Shown here piece after piece: positions 1-9,629 of a stretch of DNA of 64,000 bases. The position numbers were made by a program, and so were the translations under genes. Numbering within the stretch: the first letter of the stretch is position 1; each line of letters starts with the position of its first letter. This DNA comes from an uncultured Caldilineaceae bacterium (lineage in GTDB: Bacteria; Chloroflexota; Anaerolineae; Caldilineales; Caldilineaceae), in contig OX638330.1 of NCBI GenBank assembly GCA_951812725.1, positions 3,100,001-3,164,000 of the forward strand. Reading direction: 5' to 3'. The notes under the pieces are model-generated. The model did no database searches. It worked only from the letters and a program-made list of their open reading frames with translations, and was not told the DNA's origin.

Positions 1-759
1 AACACGCCCTTCAGTGCCGATTACGTCGAACTCCCACGGCGCCGCGCCGGTAGGTGTGCCGCGCAGGAAGCCGCGCGCACCATTGTCAAACGCCATATAT
101 CCGTTACCCATCAGGTCTCTTTCGCCGGCCGCTTTTTCGTCTGACTCCATTTCACCGAAGACCCACTCCACATTGCCGCCGACCAGGTAGCACATGGCGT
201 CGATGGCATGACTGCCGTTATGGGAGAGGTTACACTGTGCGTAAGCGGTTACCTGCAGGATTTCGCCGAGTTCGCCCTCCTCGACCATGCGACGCATCTC
301 GGTGAAGAAGACATTGTAGCGGCGGGAGCAGTTGACAGCGACTGCTACGCCCTTGCGATCACAGAGTTCGACTACTTCATCGGCCTCGGCGAGGCTGAGA
401 GTGAACGGCTTCTCGGCCCAGATGGCTTTGACGCCTGCATTGACAGCATCGATCATAATTTCGGCACGGTGGCGGGCGGTCGTACACAGGCTGACAAAGT
501 CGGGCCGCTCGGCTGCCAGCATCTCACGGTAGTCGGTATAGATTTGCCCGCTGTCCAGGCCCCAGCGTTCGGCGAAGATCTCGCCTTGCTCCCGGTAGGG
601 GTCGGCGCCGGCGACCAGTTCGGTGTGGGGCGAGGCCGCGTAGGTAGGTGCATGGCAGTAGGGCATGAAGAACTGGCCCCCCTGCTTGATTTCATCGTCG
701 AAAGTGCTGCCCATACGCCCAAGACCGATGACGGCGGCGCGATAGGTTTTTTCGGACAT
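1..759 (-). CDS. Gfo/Idh/MocA family oxidoreductase, partial (C-terminus beyond window)
   Basis: The reading frame is open from an ATG at 759 to the window edge, 253 codons, so the C-terminus is missing. This family uses NAD(P)(H) to oxidise or reduce sugars, inositols and related polyols in the cytoplasm. The N-terminal Rossmann fold shows the glycine-rich AAVIGLGRMG motif (residues 8-17) and the family EKP motif near residue 116, where the lysine is catalytic. The start follows a good Shine-Dalgarno (CAGGAG). It is a close paralogue of the gene just upstream on the same strand (802-1911), differing by a few extra N-terminal residues, and sits 42 bases downstream of it, so the two look like a tandem duplication in one operon. 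The substrate cannot be read from the sequence. Confidence 0.9.
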   Translation of the reverse strand, partial: MSEKTYRAAVIGLGRMGSTFDDEIKQGGQFFMPYCHAPTYAASPHTELVAGADPYREQGEIFAERWGLDSGQIYTDYREMLAAERPDFVSLCTTARHRAEIMIDAVNAGVKAIWAEKPFTLSLAEADEVVELCDRKGVAVAVNCSRRYNVFFTEMRRMVEEGELGEILQVTAYAQCNLSHNGSHAIDAMCYLVGGNVEWVFGEMESDEKAAGERDLMGNGYMAFDNGARGFLRGTPTGAAPWEFDVIGTEGRV

Positions 760-801
760 TGTTGGCTCTCCTGAAATGTGCAACCAGCGCGACTTCTCTT
801 G

Positions 802-1911
802 TTACGCGACCACGGGCTCACTTCGCAATCGGCGCACTCGGGCGGGCTCGGTATCGCCACCTATCTCGACCGACAGAATACGCAGAGAACGGTCGGCGAC
901 GGGCAGGTCGACACGGCGGCCGCCCTGGCGGTGCGACTCGCGCAACGCGATTGCAGTCTCGAGCGCTTTGCGGCCGTCTTCTGCCGAGCAGCGCGGTTCC
1001 GAGCCGGTCTCGATGGCCTGGACAAGGTCTGCAATCACCGACAGGCCGGTGCCCTGTATGCTGAGGGGCAGTGGGAAGGGCGCCCGTGCGGGCAGTCCCT
1101 CATCGCGCAGGCCGCCCGGGGCCCAGCGATAGTATTGCGTGTCGGTGCCGTTGGCCAGGGAGCGGACACGCCCCTCTGTGCCGATAACGTCAAACTCCCA
1201 AGGTGCAATTCCGGTGGGCATGGCACGCAGGAAACCCCGTACACCGTTGTCGAAGGCCAGATAGCCGTTGCCTTTCAGGTCTTCCTCGGCGGCGGCCTCT
1301 TCGTCCGATTCCATCTCGCCGAAGACCCATTCGACGTCGGCGTCGACCAGATAGCGCATAGTGTCGATCGCATGGCTGCCATTGTGGGAGATAAAGCACT
1401 CCGCGTAGGCAGTGATTTGCAGGATTTCGCCCAGTTCGCCTTCTTGCGCCATGCGGCGGGCTTCAGACAGGAATGGGTTGTGGCGGCGGGAACAGTTTAC
1501 GGCGATCACCACTCCCTTGCGCGTGCTTAGTTCGATAACCGCGTCGGCTTCGGCAAGGCTCAGCGTGATCGGTTTTTCGGCCCAGATCGCTTTGACGCCG
1601 GCTTCAATTGCATCCTGCATAATTGTGGCGCGGTGGCGTGCGGTCGTGCAGATGCTGACGATATCCGGCTTTTCCGCTGCAAGCATATCCCGGTAGTCGC
1701 TGTAGATGTGCTCCCTTGACAGGCCCCAGCGTTCGCCGAATATGGCGCCCTGTTCGGTGTGGAGGTCGGCGCCGGCAACCAACTCGGTGTGGGGCGAAGC
1801 CGTGTAGCTGGGCGCGTGGCAGTAGGGTAGAAAGATGGCGCCGCCGCGCTGTATTTCATCGTCGAAGGTGCTGCCCATGCGTCCCAGACCGATGACCGCT
1901 GCTCTGTACAT
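802..1911 (-). CDS. Gfo/Idh/MocA family oxidoreductase
   Basis: A 369-residue NAD(P)-dependent sugar or polyol dehydrogenase-like protein. The Rossmann motif AVIGLGRMG is at residues 5-13, the EKP catalytic motif at 112-114, and the substrate-domain His/Asp pair (GSHAID) at about 178-183. A longer reading from 1983 is open, but ATG 1911 is preceded by AGGAGG at proper spacing and gives the expected family N-terminus, so I chose it. It is the first gene of a minus-strand pair with its paralogue at 1-759, and is divergent from the more distant family member at 2192. Tandem copies often mean relaxed or split substrate specificity, but that is inference. Confidence 0.92.
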   Translation of the reverse strand: MYRAAVIGLGRMGSTFDDEIQRGGAIFLPYCHAPSYTASPHTELVAGADLHTEQGAIFGERWGLSREHIYSDYRDMLAAEKPDIVSICTTARHRATIMQDAIEAGVKAIWAEKPITLSLAEADAVIELSTRKGVVIAVNCSRRHNPFLSEARRMAQEGELGEILQITAYAECFISHNGSHAIDTMRYLVDADVEWVFGEMESDEEAAAEEDLKGNGYLAFDNGVRGFLRAMPTGIAPWEFDVIGTEGRVRSLANGTDTQYYRWAPGGLRDEGLPARAPFPLPLSIQGTGLSVIADLVQAIETGSEPRCSAEDGRKALETAIALRESHRQGGRRVDLPVADRSLRILSVEIGGDTEPARVRRLRSEPVVA

Positions 1912-2191
1912 GAATTTCCTCCTGGGGCGACTCGAATGGCGAACTGAGGATGCAGTCCCGTGGGATTGGTGGCGGGTTGACACGCAGTTGATTCACCTTT
2001 ACGATATGCTAACGTATTCTTCCATTTTGCGCTACCGCGTATGTTGCCGCCGCCCAGGTCAGAATAGGAAAAGTTTCGCCTCCGTCTTTGGCCGGAGCGG
2101 GGTTCCGTGTACGCCTCGAATGTTCACGGGTATCGAAACGGGTGCGCAGCAGATTTAGCAAGAAAACACAATTCAGTGGAGGCTTATCCCC

Positions 2192-3262
2192 ATGCAGGAA
2201 GTTCAGGCAGCATTATTAGGGTTGTCGCATCCTCATTCACTTGCTCACCTGCGTACGCTCCAGACCGTGGCGGAGGTTGCCAGCATCACGCTCTGGGACC
2301 CGGACGCGGAACTGTTGCAGTCGACCGTTAAGAATCAGGGCGAGAAGGTAAGGGGGACAACGACCGATTTGGACTCGGTGTTGGCGCAAGAGGAGATCCT
2401 GTTTGTTGTCGGCGCGCTGCGCAACGACCTTGGGCCGCCGATATTCATCCAGGCATTGGAAGCGGGCAAACATCTGATCACCGACAAGCCAATTGGCAAG
2501 ACCGCGGTCGAGAGTACGGAGGTGGCCGCGGTCGCCCGCCGCGAGCAGCGCAAACTGGGCGTCTTCTACCAGAACCGCTCGCTGCCGCCGATCCGGGATG
2601 CCCGGCGCTTTGTCGAGCAGGGGCTTATTGGTGAGCTTGTGTCGGTCGAAATGCGTATGGTCACAACGCAGGTACAGGTGCGGAATCCCCGCCACTGGCT
2701 GTTCAACCAGGACAAGGCCGGCGGCGGCATTCTTTCCTGGCTGGGCTGCCACTACATCGACCAGATCCTGAACATCACGCAGGACGAGATCGTTTCAGTG
2801 GCGGCGCAGCTCGCCACGCGCAGCGGGGAGGATATCGACGTCGAAGACGTGGCCGCGCTTTCGCTGGGCTTCGCTTCGGGCGCGGTGGGTACGATGCATG
2901 CCGGCTATATGCTGGCCATGAGCGGGAGCGGCTATCACAATGCGGTCGGCTACGACACCTACGTCGGTGTGAACGGCCGGCTTGGACGCATCACCTACGG
3001 CTCGAACGGCACGCCGACGAGCATTGATGTCGAGAGCGCCCATCCCAGTTGGGCATCCGCGCCCAAGCGCACATTCGAGTACGCTTTTGGCGATTCGCCG
3101 GCCTACGGCGGGGCTTCGGGGGAGAAGTTCCTGCGTGCTTTCATCAGTGCCTGCCAGGGCAATGGCGAACCCTTGGCCACCGGCGAGGACGCGATTCGCG
3201 TCGCCAAAGTCGTGGACGCGGCCTACGAGTCGAACCGCACTGGGCGGCGCGTCACTGTCTGA
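2192..3262 (+). CDS. Gfo/Idh/MocA family oxidoreductase, divergent subfamily
   Basis: A 356-residue protein with the two-domain layout of this family. The N-terminal nucleotide-binding region is atypical: the usual GxGxxG is replaced by LLGLSHPHS at residues 8-16. The catalytic motif reads DKP (98-100) rather than EKP, with the lysine kept. In the C-terminal domain the substrate/structural motif GGGILSWLGCHYID (177-190) supplies the His and Asp normally near the active site. It starts at ATG 2192 with GGAGG about ten bases upstream. It is transcribed away from the minus-strand pair at 1-1911 and is followed by a MITE-like repeat. Cytoplasmic; substrate unknown, probably a sugar derivative. 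Confidence 0.9.
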   Translation: MQEVQAALLGLSHPHSLAHLRTLQTVAEVASITLWDPDAELLQSTVKNQGEKVRGTTTDLDSVLAQEEILFVVGALRNDLGPPIFIQALEAGKHLITDKPIGKTAVESTEVAAVARREQRKLGVFYQNRSLPPIRDARRFVEQGLIGELVSVEMRMVTTQVQVRNPRHWLFNQDKAGGGILSWLGCHYIDQILNITQDEIVSVAAQLATRSGEDIDVEDVAALSLGFASGAVGTMHAGYMLAMSGSGYHNAVGYDTYVGVNGRLGRITYGSNGTPTSIDVESAHPSWASAPKRTFEYAFGDSPAYGGASGEKFLRAFISACQGNGEPLATGEDAIRVAKVVDAAYESNRTGRRVTV

Positions 3263-3271
3263 AAACAGATG

Positions 3272-3562
3272 GTGGCTTTTTGGCCGCAGACAGTGTGTAT
3301 CTTGACCAACTCTGCATCTTCGCCGCCAGTCAGGCTTTCGGATGGCGTATGCGGTTGGCGGCAGCCAGGTTGCTGGAGCCGCACCGCTGGAATGAGCACA
3401 CAAGGTCGGTGAGCGATGGTTTTGTAGGGGGGCGTTGCGGGGGCGCAGCCCCTGCACAAGGGAGGGCCGAAGGCCCGACCGCCCATAATAGAAAAATGAG
3501 AGGGAAAAGATCATTTTTTCGCCTCGTTCAGGGTTGCTTATCAGTTTCCTCTGAGTAGTATC
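3272..3562 (+). mobile_element. MITE-like element, copy 1 (subfamily A)
   Basis: Non-coding repeat related to the copies near 19.5, 29.7, 40.2 and 55.1 kb. The left terminal repeat is eroded (8 of 14 bases match GTAACTACTAAGCC); the right end keeps CTGAGTAGT. The flanks AACAGATG (3264-3271) and AGCAGATG (3563-3570) agree at 7 of 8 positions, consistent with an old 8-bp target duplication. The GC-rich core holds two hairpins, GGGGC-GCA-GCCCC (3440-3452) and GGGCC-GAA-GGCCC (3464-3476). It ends 28 bases before the glucosidase start, so it may carry part of that gene's leader. Confidence 0.75.
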
Positions 3563-3590
3563 AGCAGATGTGTGAGAGTGGAGTGAATTT

Positions 3591-6326
3591 GTGACGAGCA
3601 GAACCAGAGCATTTCCGAGAAATAAGGCGCCGCAGACTGCGGAGCACAAGCGCCTGGAATGGTATCGTCAGCGCACCAACAATTGGAAACATTGGGGGCC
3701 GTATCTGAGCGAACGGGCCTGGGGCACTGTGCGGGAGGACTACAGCGCCAACGGTGACTGCTGGAATTATTTTTCGCACGATCAGGCGCGTAGCCGAGCC
3801 TACCGCTGGAACGAAGACGGACTGGCGGGCATATGCGATCGCAATCAGTACCTGTGCCTTGCGGTGGCGATGTGGAATGGCAATGACCCGATCTTGAAAG
3901 AGCGGCTGTACGGCCTGACCGGCCCAGAGGGCAATCATGGCGAAGATGTGAAGGAATGTTACTACTATCTGGACAACTGCCCGACGCACAGCTATATGAA
4001 AATGCTCTACAAGTATCCACAGGCCTCGTTTCCGTATGGAGAACTGGTGGAGGAAGGCCGGCGGCGCGGGTACGATGACAGCGAATTCGAACTGTTGGAT
4101 ACGGGCGTCTTTGACGAAAACCGCTACTTTGATGTTCAGGTCGAATACGCCAAGGCGGACGAAAACGATATTCTCGCCCGGATTACGGTATCGAATCGAG
4201 GTCCGGAAGGCGCACGGTTTCATCTGCTGCCGACACTGTGGTTTCGGAACACGTGGAGCTGGGGCTATGAGAATGGGCCGCTGGGCGACGTCGACGAGCA
4301 GCCGCTCCTTGCGCGTCACCATGGCCCGGACGGCGTGATGACAATCAAGGTGGATCATCCTCAATTGGGGCCCTATCGTTTTTGGGCGGAGGAGCCGCGC
4401 GAACTGCTATTCACCGAGAATGATAGCAACTCGGCTCTGCTCTTTGGCTCACCCAATCGAACTCCATACGTAAAGGATGCCTTTCACCGCTTTGTCATCA
4501 ACGGCGAGCACGAGGCGGTTAATCCCGCGGAGCAGGGTACGAAAGCGGCGGCCCACTATTTCGATTTCATTCCTGCGGGCAGTTCGCTGACCTACCGCTG
4601 GCGGCTGTCCAATCGGCGCAACCGTCAACCATTTGGCCGGGGGTTCGATAATGTTTTCCGCCGACGCATCGAGGAGACTGAGGCGTTCTATGCGGCTGTT
4701 CAGAATCCGGACCTGAGCGATGATGAACGGCACATTCAGCGGCAGGCGCTGGCGGGAATGCTGTGGACAAAGCAGCTCTACTACTATGACGTTCCCCAAT
4801 GGTTGCGCGGCGACCCGATCCTGCCGGCGCCCGACGCGCGCAAGAACGGCCGCAACGGCGACTGGGACCATCTGCACAACTTCGACGTGATTTCGATGCC
4901 GGATAAGTGGGAATACCCATGGTACGCCACGTGGGATACGGCCTTTCACTGCATTCCGCTGTCGTTGGTGGATGCTGACTACGCTAAACGCCAGCTGACG
5001 CTGTCTACGCGCGAGTGGTATATGCATCCCAGCGGCGCGCTGCCGGCTTATGAGTGGCACTTCGGCGATGTCAACCCGCCGGTACACGCGTGGGCGGTCT
5101 GGCGCGTCTACAAGATTGACGCCCGCCTGAACGGCATACCGGACCGACCTTTCCTTGAGGGACTGTTCCACAAACTGCTGCTCAACTTTACGTGGTGGGT
5201 CAATCGTAAAGACGAGGAAGGCAACAATGTCTTTCAAGGAGGCTTCCTGGGGCTGGACAACATCAGCGTTTTTGACCGCAGCGCTGAATTACCAACTGGC
5301 GGCCATATCGATCAGTCTGACGGCACCGCGTGGATGGGCTTCTATTGCCTGATGATGATGAAAATCGCCCTGGAGCTAGCCGGGCAGGATACGGTTTACA
5401 GAGACATGGCGTCAAACATGTCTGTTTACCAGGATATGGCTACGAAGTTCTTCGAACACTTCCTCCGCATTGCTACGGCCATGAACGAAGAGCGGGGCCC
5501 AGGGGCGTCGCTCTGGAATGAAAGAGACCGCTTTTACTATGACCTGCTCCATACGCAAAACGGCGACTTTGTCCCTCTGAAGGTCAGGTCGATGGTGGGT
5601 CTGATACCGTTGTTTGCCGTGGAAACGCTGGAGCCGCGGCTGATGGAATCGTTACCGGAATTCAACCGTCGGACCCACTGGTTCATCAAGAACAGGCCGC
5701 GCCTGACGTCGACAATGACAAGCATGGACGAACCCGGTGTGGGACAGCGCTATCTGACGTCACTGCTGTCAAGGGACAAGCTGGAGAGCATACTGCGCTA
5801 TCTGTTGGACGAGGAGGAGTTTCTCTCTCCGTATGGTATCCGATCGCTTTCCAAGGTCCATGACAAGCATCCATATCATATTCATGTTGGCGGTCGAACA
5901 TTCGAGATTGAGTACGAGCCGGCGGAATCGCGCACCGGGATGTACGGCGGCAATTCCAACTGGCGCGGTCCCGTCTGGTTCCCCATCAATTTCCTGATTA
6001 TCGAGAGTTTGCAGCGTTTTCATCACTACTATGGCGACAGTTTGAAAGTAGAGTGTCCGACCGGATCCGGTGTGTGGATGACGCTTGACGAGGTGGCGGT
6101 AGAGCTGTCTCAGCGGCTGATACGGCTATTCCTGCGAAACGAAGAGGGCAAGCGCCCGTTCAATGGTGACGCTCGTATCTATCAGGAGGACCCACATTGG
6201 CGGGACCACATTCTGTTCCACGAATATTTCCATGGTGACAACGGGACGGGCTTGGGGGCCAGCCACCAGACGGGTTGGACAGGTCTGGTGGCAAAATTGT
6301 TGCAGCAGTCGGGTGGCCTCCTATAG
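3591..6326 (+). CDS. GH63 / MGH1-like glucosidase
   Basis: A 911-residue protein without a signal peptide, resembling the bacterial MGH1-like (alpha/alpha)6-barrel glycoside hydrolases grouped with GH63 mannosyl-oligosaccharide glucosidase and YgjK. Family signatures are visible: a long N-terminal beta-rich region (residues 1-380 or so), a WDTAFH motif at 448-453 that probably contains the general acid, a second [10 protein letters not shown] motif near 786, and a C-terminal HQTGWTG segment. Length matches bacterial members (about 880-910). The start is a GTG at 3591 just after MITE copy 1; no strong ribosome site is seen. It is followed at 66 bases by the FAH-family gene on the same strand. 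The substrate is likely an alpha-linked gluco- or manno-oligosaccharide. Confidence 0.85.
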   Translation: MTSRTRAFPRNKAPQTAEHKRLEWYRQRTNNWKHWGPYLSERAWGTVREDYSANGDCWNYFSHDQARSRAYRWNEDGLAGICDRNQYLCLAVAMWNGNDPILKERLYGLTGPEGNHGEDVKECYYYLDNCPTHSYMKMLYKYPQASFPYGELVEEGRRRGYDDSEFELLDTGVFDENRYFDVQVEYAKADENDILARITVSNRGPEGARFHLLPTLWFRNTWSWGYENGPLGDVDEQPLLARHHGPDGVMTIKVDHPQLGPYRFWAEEPRELLFTENDSNSALLFGSPNRTPYVKDAFHRFVINGEHEAVNPAEQGTKAAAHYFDFIPAGSSLTYRWRLSNRRNRQPFGRGFDNVFRRRIEETEAFYAAVQNPDLSDDERHIQRQALAGMLWTKQLYYYDVPQWLRGDPILPAPDARKNGRNGDWDHLHNFDVISMPDKWEYPWYATWDTAFHCIPLSLVDADYAKRQLTLSTREWYMHPSGALPAYEWHFGDVNPPVHAWAVWRVYKIDARLNGIPDRPFLEGLFHKLLLNFTWWVNRKDEEGNNVFQGGFLGLDNISVFDRSAELPTGGHIDQSDGTAWMGFYCLMMMKIALELAGQDTVYRDMASNMSVYQDMATKFFEHFLRIATAMNEERGPGASLWNERDRFYYDLLHTQNGDFVPLKVRSMVGLIPLFAVETLEPRLMESLPEFNRRTHWFIKNRPRLTSTMTSMDEPGVGQRYLTSLLSRDKLESILRYLLDEEEFLSPYGIRSLSKVHDKHPYHIHVGGRTFEIEYEPAESRTGMYGGNSNWRGPVWFPINFLIIESLQRFHHYYGDSLKVECPTGSGVWMTLDEVAVELSQRLIRLFLRNEEGKRPFNGDARIYQEDPHWRDHILFHEYFHGDNGTGLGASHQTGWTGLVAKLLQQSGGLL

Positions 6327-6392
6327 GTTGGTGGTGATGGAAACGATGATGAATAATTCATATTTTAGAAACCGCTGAAAGGAAAGAGTACG

Positions 6393-7322
6393 GTGAAACT
6401 GGCGACATATGCAGGGCATGCCGGCGAACGGGTCGGTGTCGTGGACGGAGATCACATCTACGATATGCAGAGCGCGATGGAGGCTTGCCGGTTGGGTGAC
6501 CCGGCTACGGTTGCGGACATGATCGCACTATTGGGCAGCGGAGAGGCCGGGATGGATGGCGTGCGCGCTTCGTTAGCGTGGGCCAAGAACAAGAATGGGC
6601 CTGAGTTGAAAGTTCCCTTGCACGACGTCACGCTGAGGGCGCCGCTGCCCTGTCCCGGCAAGTTGATGTGCCTGGCCGGCAACTTCGCCAGCCACATCGA
6701 GGAAGGCGGCGGCTCCTACATTGGCAAGGAAAAGATGATCCCGCGCTTCTTCATCAAGCCGACTTCGTCGGTTACGGCTACGAAGCAGCCGATTCGGATC
6801 CCGGCCTCGACCGGATTCGCCGACTGGGAGCTTGAGCTTGCCGTGGTTGTCGGAAAACGCGGCCGCGACCTGACGCCGGAACAGGCCGAAGATCACATCA
6901 TGGGCTACACGATCTTCAACGATATTTCGGCGCGTGAGTTGACTTTCCGTAACGAGCTGCCTGAGCAGGAAGGAGACTGGTTCTTCGACTGGCTGGTGGG
7001 CAAGTGGTTCGACACATTCGGCCCGATGGGGCCTTGGATCACGACGCGCGACGAGGTCGCGCAACCCGACCGCCTGCGCATGCGCCTCTGGCACAACGAG
7101 GTTCTGCAGCAGGATGCCAATTCCGGTCAGATGATCTTTTCACCGGCGGAAGCGCTCTCTTTCGTTTCACAGTTTATAACACTGGAGCCTGGGGATTTGC
7201 TGAGTACGGGCACGCCGGCCGGTGTGGGGCACGCGAAGAAGGTGCGTTTGGAAGCGGGCGATCGCATCAAGGGCGAGATTGAAGGCCTGGGCGTGCTGGA
7301 GAATACGGTCGAAACACTGTAA
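6393..7322 (+). CDS. Fumarylacetoacetate hydrolase (FAH) family protein
   Basis: A 309-residue cytoplasmic protein. FAH-fold enzymes hydrolyse, hydrate or decarboxylate 2-oxo acids using a divalent metal. An N-terminal cap region of about 80 residues is followed by the catalytic domain, with the metal-binding DWELELAVVVGK motif (144-155), FNDISARE further on, and the C-terminal GTPAGVG turn. The GTG start at 6393 follows GAAAGGAAAGAG. Members with this architecture act in sugar-acid degradation (for example on 2,4-diketo-3-deoxy acids) or aromatic meta-cleavage pathways. Next to a glycosidase and Gfo/Idh enzymes, a sugar-acid role is the better guess, but this is inference. Confidence 0.88.
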   Translation: MKLATYAGHAGERVGVVDGDHIYDMQSAMEACRLGDPATVADMIALLGSGEAGMDGVRASLAWAKNKNGPELKVPLHDVTLRAPLPCPGKLMCLAGNFASHIEEGGGSYIGKEKMIPRFFIKPTSSVTATKQPIRIPASTGFADWELELAVVVGKRGRDLTPEQAEDHIMGYTIFNDISARELTFRNELPEQEGDWFFDWLVGKWFDTFGPMGPWITTRDEVAQPDRLRMRLWHNEVLQQDANSGQMIFSPAEALSFVSQFITLEPGDLLSTGTPAGVGHAKKVRLEAGDRIKGEIEGLGVLENTVETL

Positions 7323-7412
7323 CGATTTCAAACACCTGCCCTTGATCACAGATCATTCAAGATATCACGCCGCAAAGAGGCGCTGGATTCTGTCGCCATC
7401 TTTACATGCGGC

Positions 7413-9626
7413 GTGAATTTTTTTTTTGCGATGAAACAGCGACTGAACTCCTTCGGAATCGATGAACGTCTGTGCCTGAGGCTGGTGACGGGTACGGTCA
7501 TCCTTGCGTTAACGCTTGCGGGAATCGCATTGCGATTTTTTCGCTTGAGCGAACTTCCGCCGGGGCTTCATTTCGACGAAGCGGTTAATGGAATTAACGC
7601 GCTGCTGGTGTTGCAAGGCAAGCACTCTGTTTTCTTTCCAGAGAGTACAGGACGGGAGGCGATGGTTGTCTACCTGGGAGCACTTTCAGTTGCCCAATTT
7701 GGGCCTACCGTTCTGGCGCTGCGGCTGCCGCTGGCAGTCGCAAGTGTGTCTTCTGTCTTGGCTGTCTTCTGGTTGGGCAGAGTGCTCTTTGAGCAGGACA
7801 TCGAGGACCGGCGGTATTCACCCTGGCGGGGCGTGATTGTCGGAGCCGTTGGGGCGGGTCTGATGGCGGTTTCCATCGGTCAGACTTTCATGGGACGAAT
7901 GGCATTCAGGGCGAATCTGCTCCCACTATTCCTTACTGTGAGTCTGGCCTTGCTTTGGCTAGGGTGGAGGCGACGCAGTTGGCGGCTCATTGGGTTGGCT
8001 GGCGTGGGAACAGGACTGATTCCATACACATATATCCCCTCACGCTTTGTACCATTCTTGCTCCTTTTCTTTGGCCTCAGTTATTTGCTTTCTCAAGGCT
8101 TTTTGAAGAAGTCGAGAATCCGAACTGTATTGCCTCTAATTGGGCTGTTTTTGGGAACGGCGGCTGTGGTCGCTGCACCACTTCTTTTCCACTTCGCCTT
8201 GAATCCCAATCACTTTTTTATGCGAAGCAGTCAACTCTGGATCTTTGACGACAACATTGGCGCGGTAAGAACGCTCGCCGCATTTATTGAGAATGTCTGG
8301 GAATATTTGTTACTTTTTGGGATTCACAGTGACCAGTACTGGCACCACTTTTCCGTTAAGCAGATGATGTTGTATCCGATTGAAGCGCTCTTCTTCTGGC
8401 TTGGCGTCGGGCTGGCCCTTAGGCGCTGGCGGGATCCAAAATATCGCTTGTTGCTTTTCTGGATGGGAGTGATGCTGCTGCCCAGCATTCTTTCTGTGGC
8501 AACAGGCACAAATACCTTCGGGTCCCATTACTTCATTCGTCTGAGCGGCGCCGCCCCGGCGATTTACCTTCTGGCTTCTGTCGGCGTTTGGGAAACTTTC
8601 CTATTCATAAGGGACAGACTTCCTCAAAATTTCACACCTAAACCTGCAGCCCTGGTGAGCGTTCTCGTTGGAGGTTTTTTCCTGGTTCAGGGAGTCCATA
8701 CATATCAAACTTATTTTCAGAATTGGGCGAATTTGCCTGACATGCCTGAGTCATATGGCACTGCGTGGACAAAGCTCGCCCAGACATTAAACGGGCAACC
8801 ATCTGACGACGATACTGTCTACATTATTCAGAGTTCTTTTCCGCACTGGCGATACAGTCTTGAATACCTTTACCAAGGGTCGGCGACGGTTAAGATAGTT
8901 GATGTGTTTTCTCCCAACCTTGCCGGAAACGTTGAACGCGTTTTAGCGGAGGAGGATAAGAAAGCCACTGCAAAGATAGTGGAGTGGGGTTCTGACGACT
9001 ATTATGTTGGAAATGACATTGAAGCCCTGTCTTTTCTTTTGGACAAGTACGGTCGATATCTGGGAACAGAACGGTTTTCGGAATTCAGTGTCCATGGGTA
9101 TACGGATGTATCGCTAGAACGGTCCTGGACTCTCTATGATTACTTGGAGCCGATCATTGTCCGTTATGATGGTGGCATCGATCTTACGGGGATTGCCTTA
9201 GGACAGGGACAGGACCAATTGCCTTCCCACGAGTCGATTGAGCTGGAGCAAGAGCGCTCATTATGGTGTTTCCTGCAGTGGCAAATAGGCCCTTCATCGG
9301 ATGTTGACTATGCAATGTCATTGCGCCTCTATAATGACAGCGGCGATATCGTCTACCAGGCCGATAACAAGATCAGAGAGTTGGCAAACAACACGCCCAC
9401 CAGCGGCTGGACCGAGAACGAGGTAGTCGACTCTATATTTTACATTGACATTCCGGCCGACCTTCAGTCCGGCAGTTACGACTTGCGTTTGGTTGTTTAC
9501 GACTTCGAGACCCAGATTCCTACTGTCGAGATTGACGTTTGGCAACCGGAAGTAACGCTGGCGAATTTGCATTTGTCCTTTGCGCCCAGCGGTACAGCCC
9601 AAATTGAACAGAAGATTGGGAGATGA
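7413..9626 (+). CDS. GT39-like membrane glycosyltransferase (GT-C fold)
   Basis: A 737-residue polytopic membrane protein. It has about ten or more hydrophobic segments between residues 20 and 430, then a soluble, probably extracytoplasmic, C-terminal domain of about 300 residues. The first external loop carries HFDEA (54-58), the acidic motif that GT39/PMT and ArnT-like transferases use to bind metal and lipid-phosphate sugar donor. Such enzymes move a sugar from a polyprenyl-phosphate carrier to a protein or glycolipid. The GTG at 7413 is the upstream start; ATG 7431 is equally possible, and neither has a clear ribosome site. Base composition is visibly more AT-rich than neighbouring genes, suggesting acquisition. 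A methyltransferase follows after 3 bases. Confidence 0.82.
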   Translation: MNFFFAMKQRLNSFGIDERLCLRLVTGTVILALTLAGIALRFFRLSELPPGLHFDEAVNGINALLVLQGKHSVFFPESTGREAMVVYLGALSVAQFGPTVLALRLPLAVASVSSVLAVFWLGRVLFEQDIEDRRYSPWRGVIVGAVGAGLMAVSIGQTFMGRMAFRANLLPLFLTVSLALLWLGWRRRSWRLIGLAGVGTGLIPYTYIPSRFVPFLLLFFGLSYLLSQGFLKKSRIRTVLPLIGLFLGTAAVVAAPLLFHFALNPNHFFMRSSQLWIFDDNIGAVRTLAAFIENVWEYLLLFGIHSDQYWHHFSVKQMMLYPIEALFFWLGVGLALRRWRDPKYRLLLFWMGVMLLPSILSVATGTNTFGSHYFIRLSGAAPAIYLLASVGVWETFLFIRDRLPQNFTPKPAALVSVLVGGFFLVQGVHTYQTYFQNWANLPDMPESYGTAWTKLAQTLNGQPSDDDTVYIIQSSFPHWRYSLEYLYQGSATVKIVDVFSPNLAGNVERVLAEEDKKATAKIVEWGSDDYYVGNDIEALSFLLDKYGRYLGTERFSEFSVHGYTDVSLERSWTLYDYLEPIIVRYDGGIDLTGIALGQGQDQLPSHESIELEQERSLWCFLQWQIGPSSDVDYAMSLRLYNDSGDIVYQADNKIRELANNTPTSGWTENEVVDSIFYIDIPADLQSGSYDLRLVVYDFETQIPTVEIDVWQPEVTLANLHLSFAPSGTAQIEQKIGR

Positions 9627-9629
9627 CCT

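Noticed and set aside
1984..2191. Candidate sigma-70 promoters in the divergent region between the Gfo/Idh genes
   Set aside because: TTGACA and TATGCT occur but with a 22-base spacer, and other pairs fit worse; none was convincing.
3421..3560. Recurring short frames encoding GGRCGGAAPAQGR-like peptides in the repeats near 3.4, 19.5, 29.9, 40.2 and 55.1 kb
   Set aside because: They arise from the GC-rich hairpin core of the MITEs, occur in several frames, and start and stop at different places in each copy. Conservation follows base pairing and not codons.
3561..4364. A 267-codon minus-strand frame opposite the glucosidase start
   Set aside because: It is antisense to a well-supported GH63-type gene and overlaps the MITE end; no domain pattern is visible.
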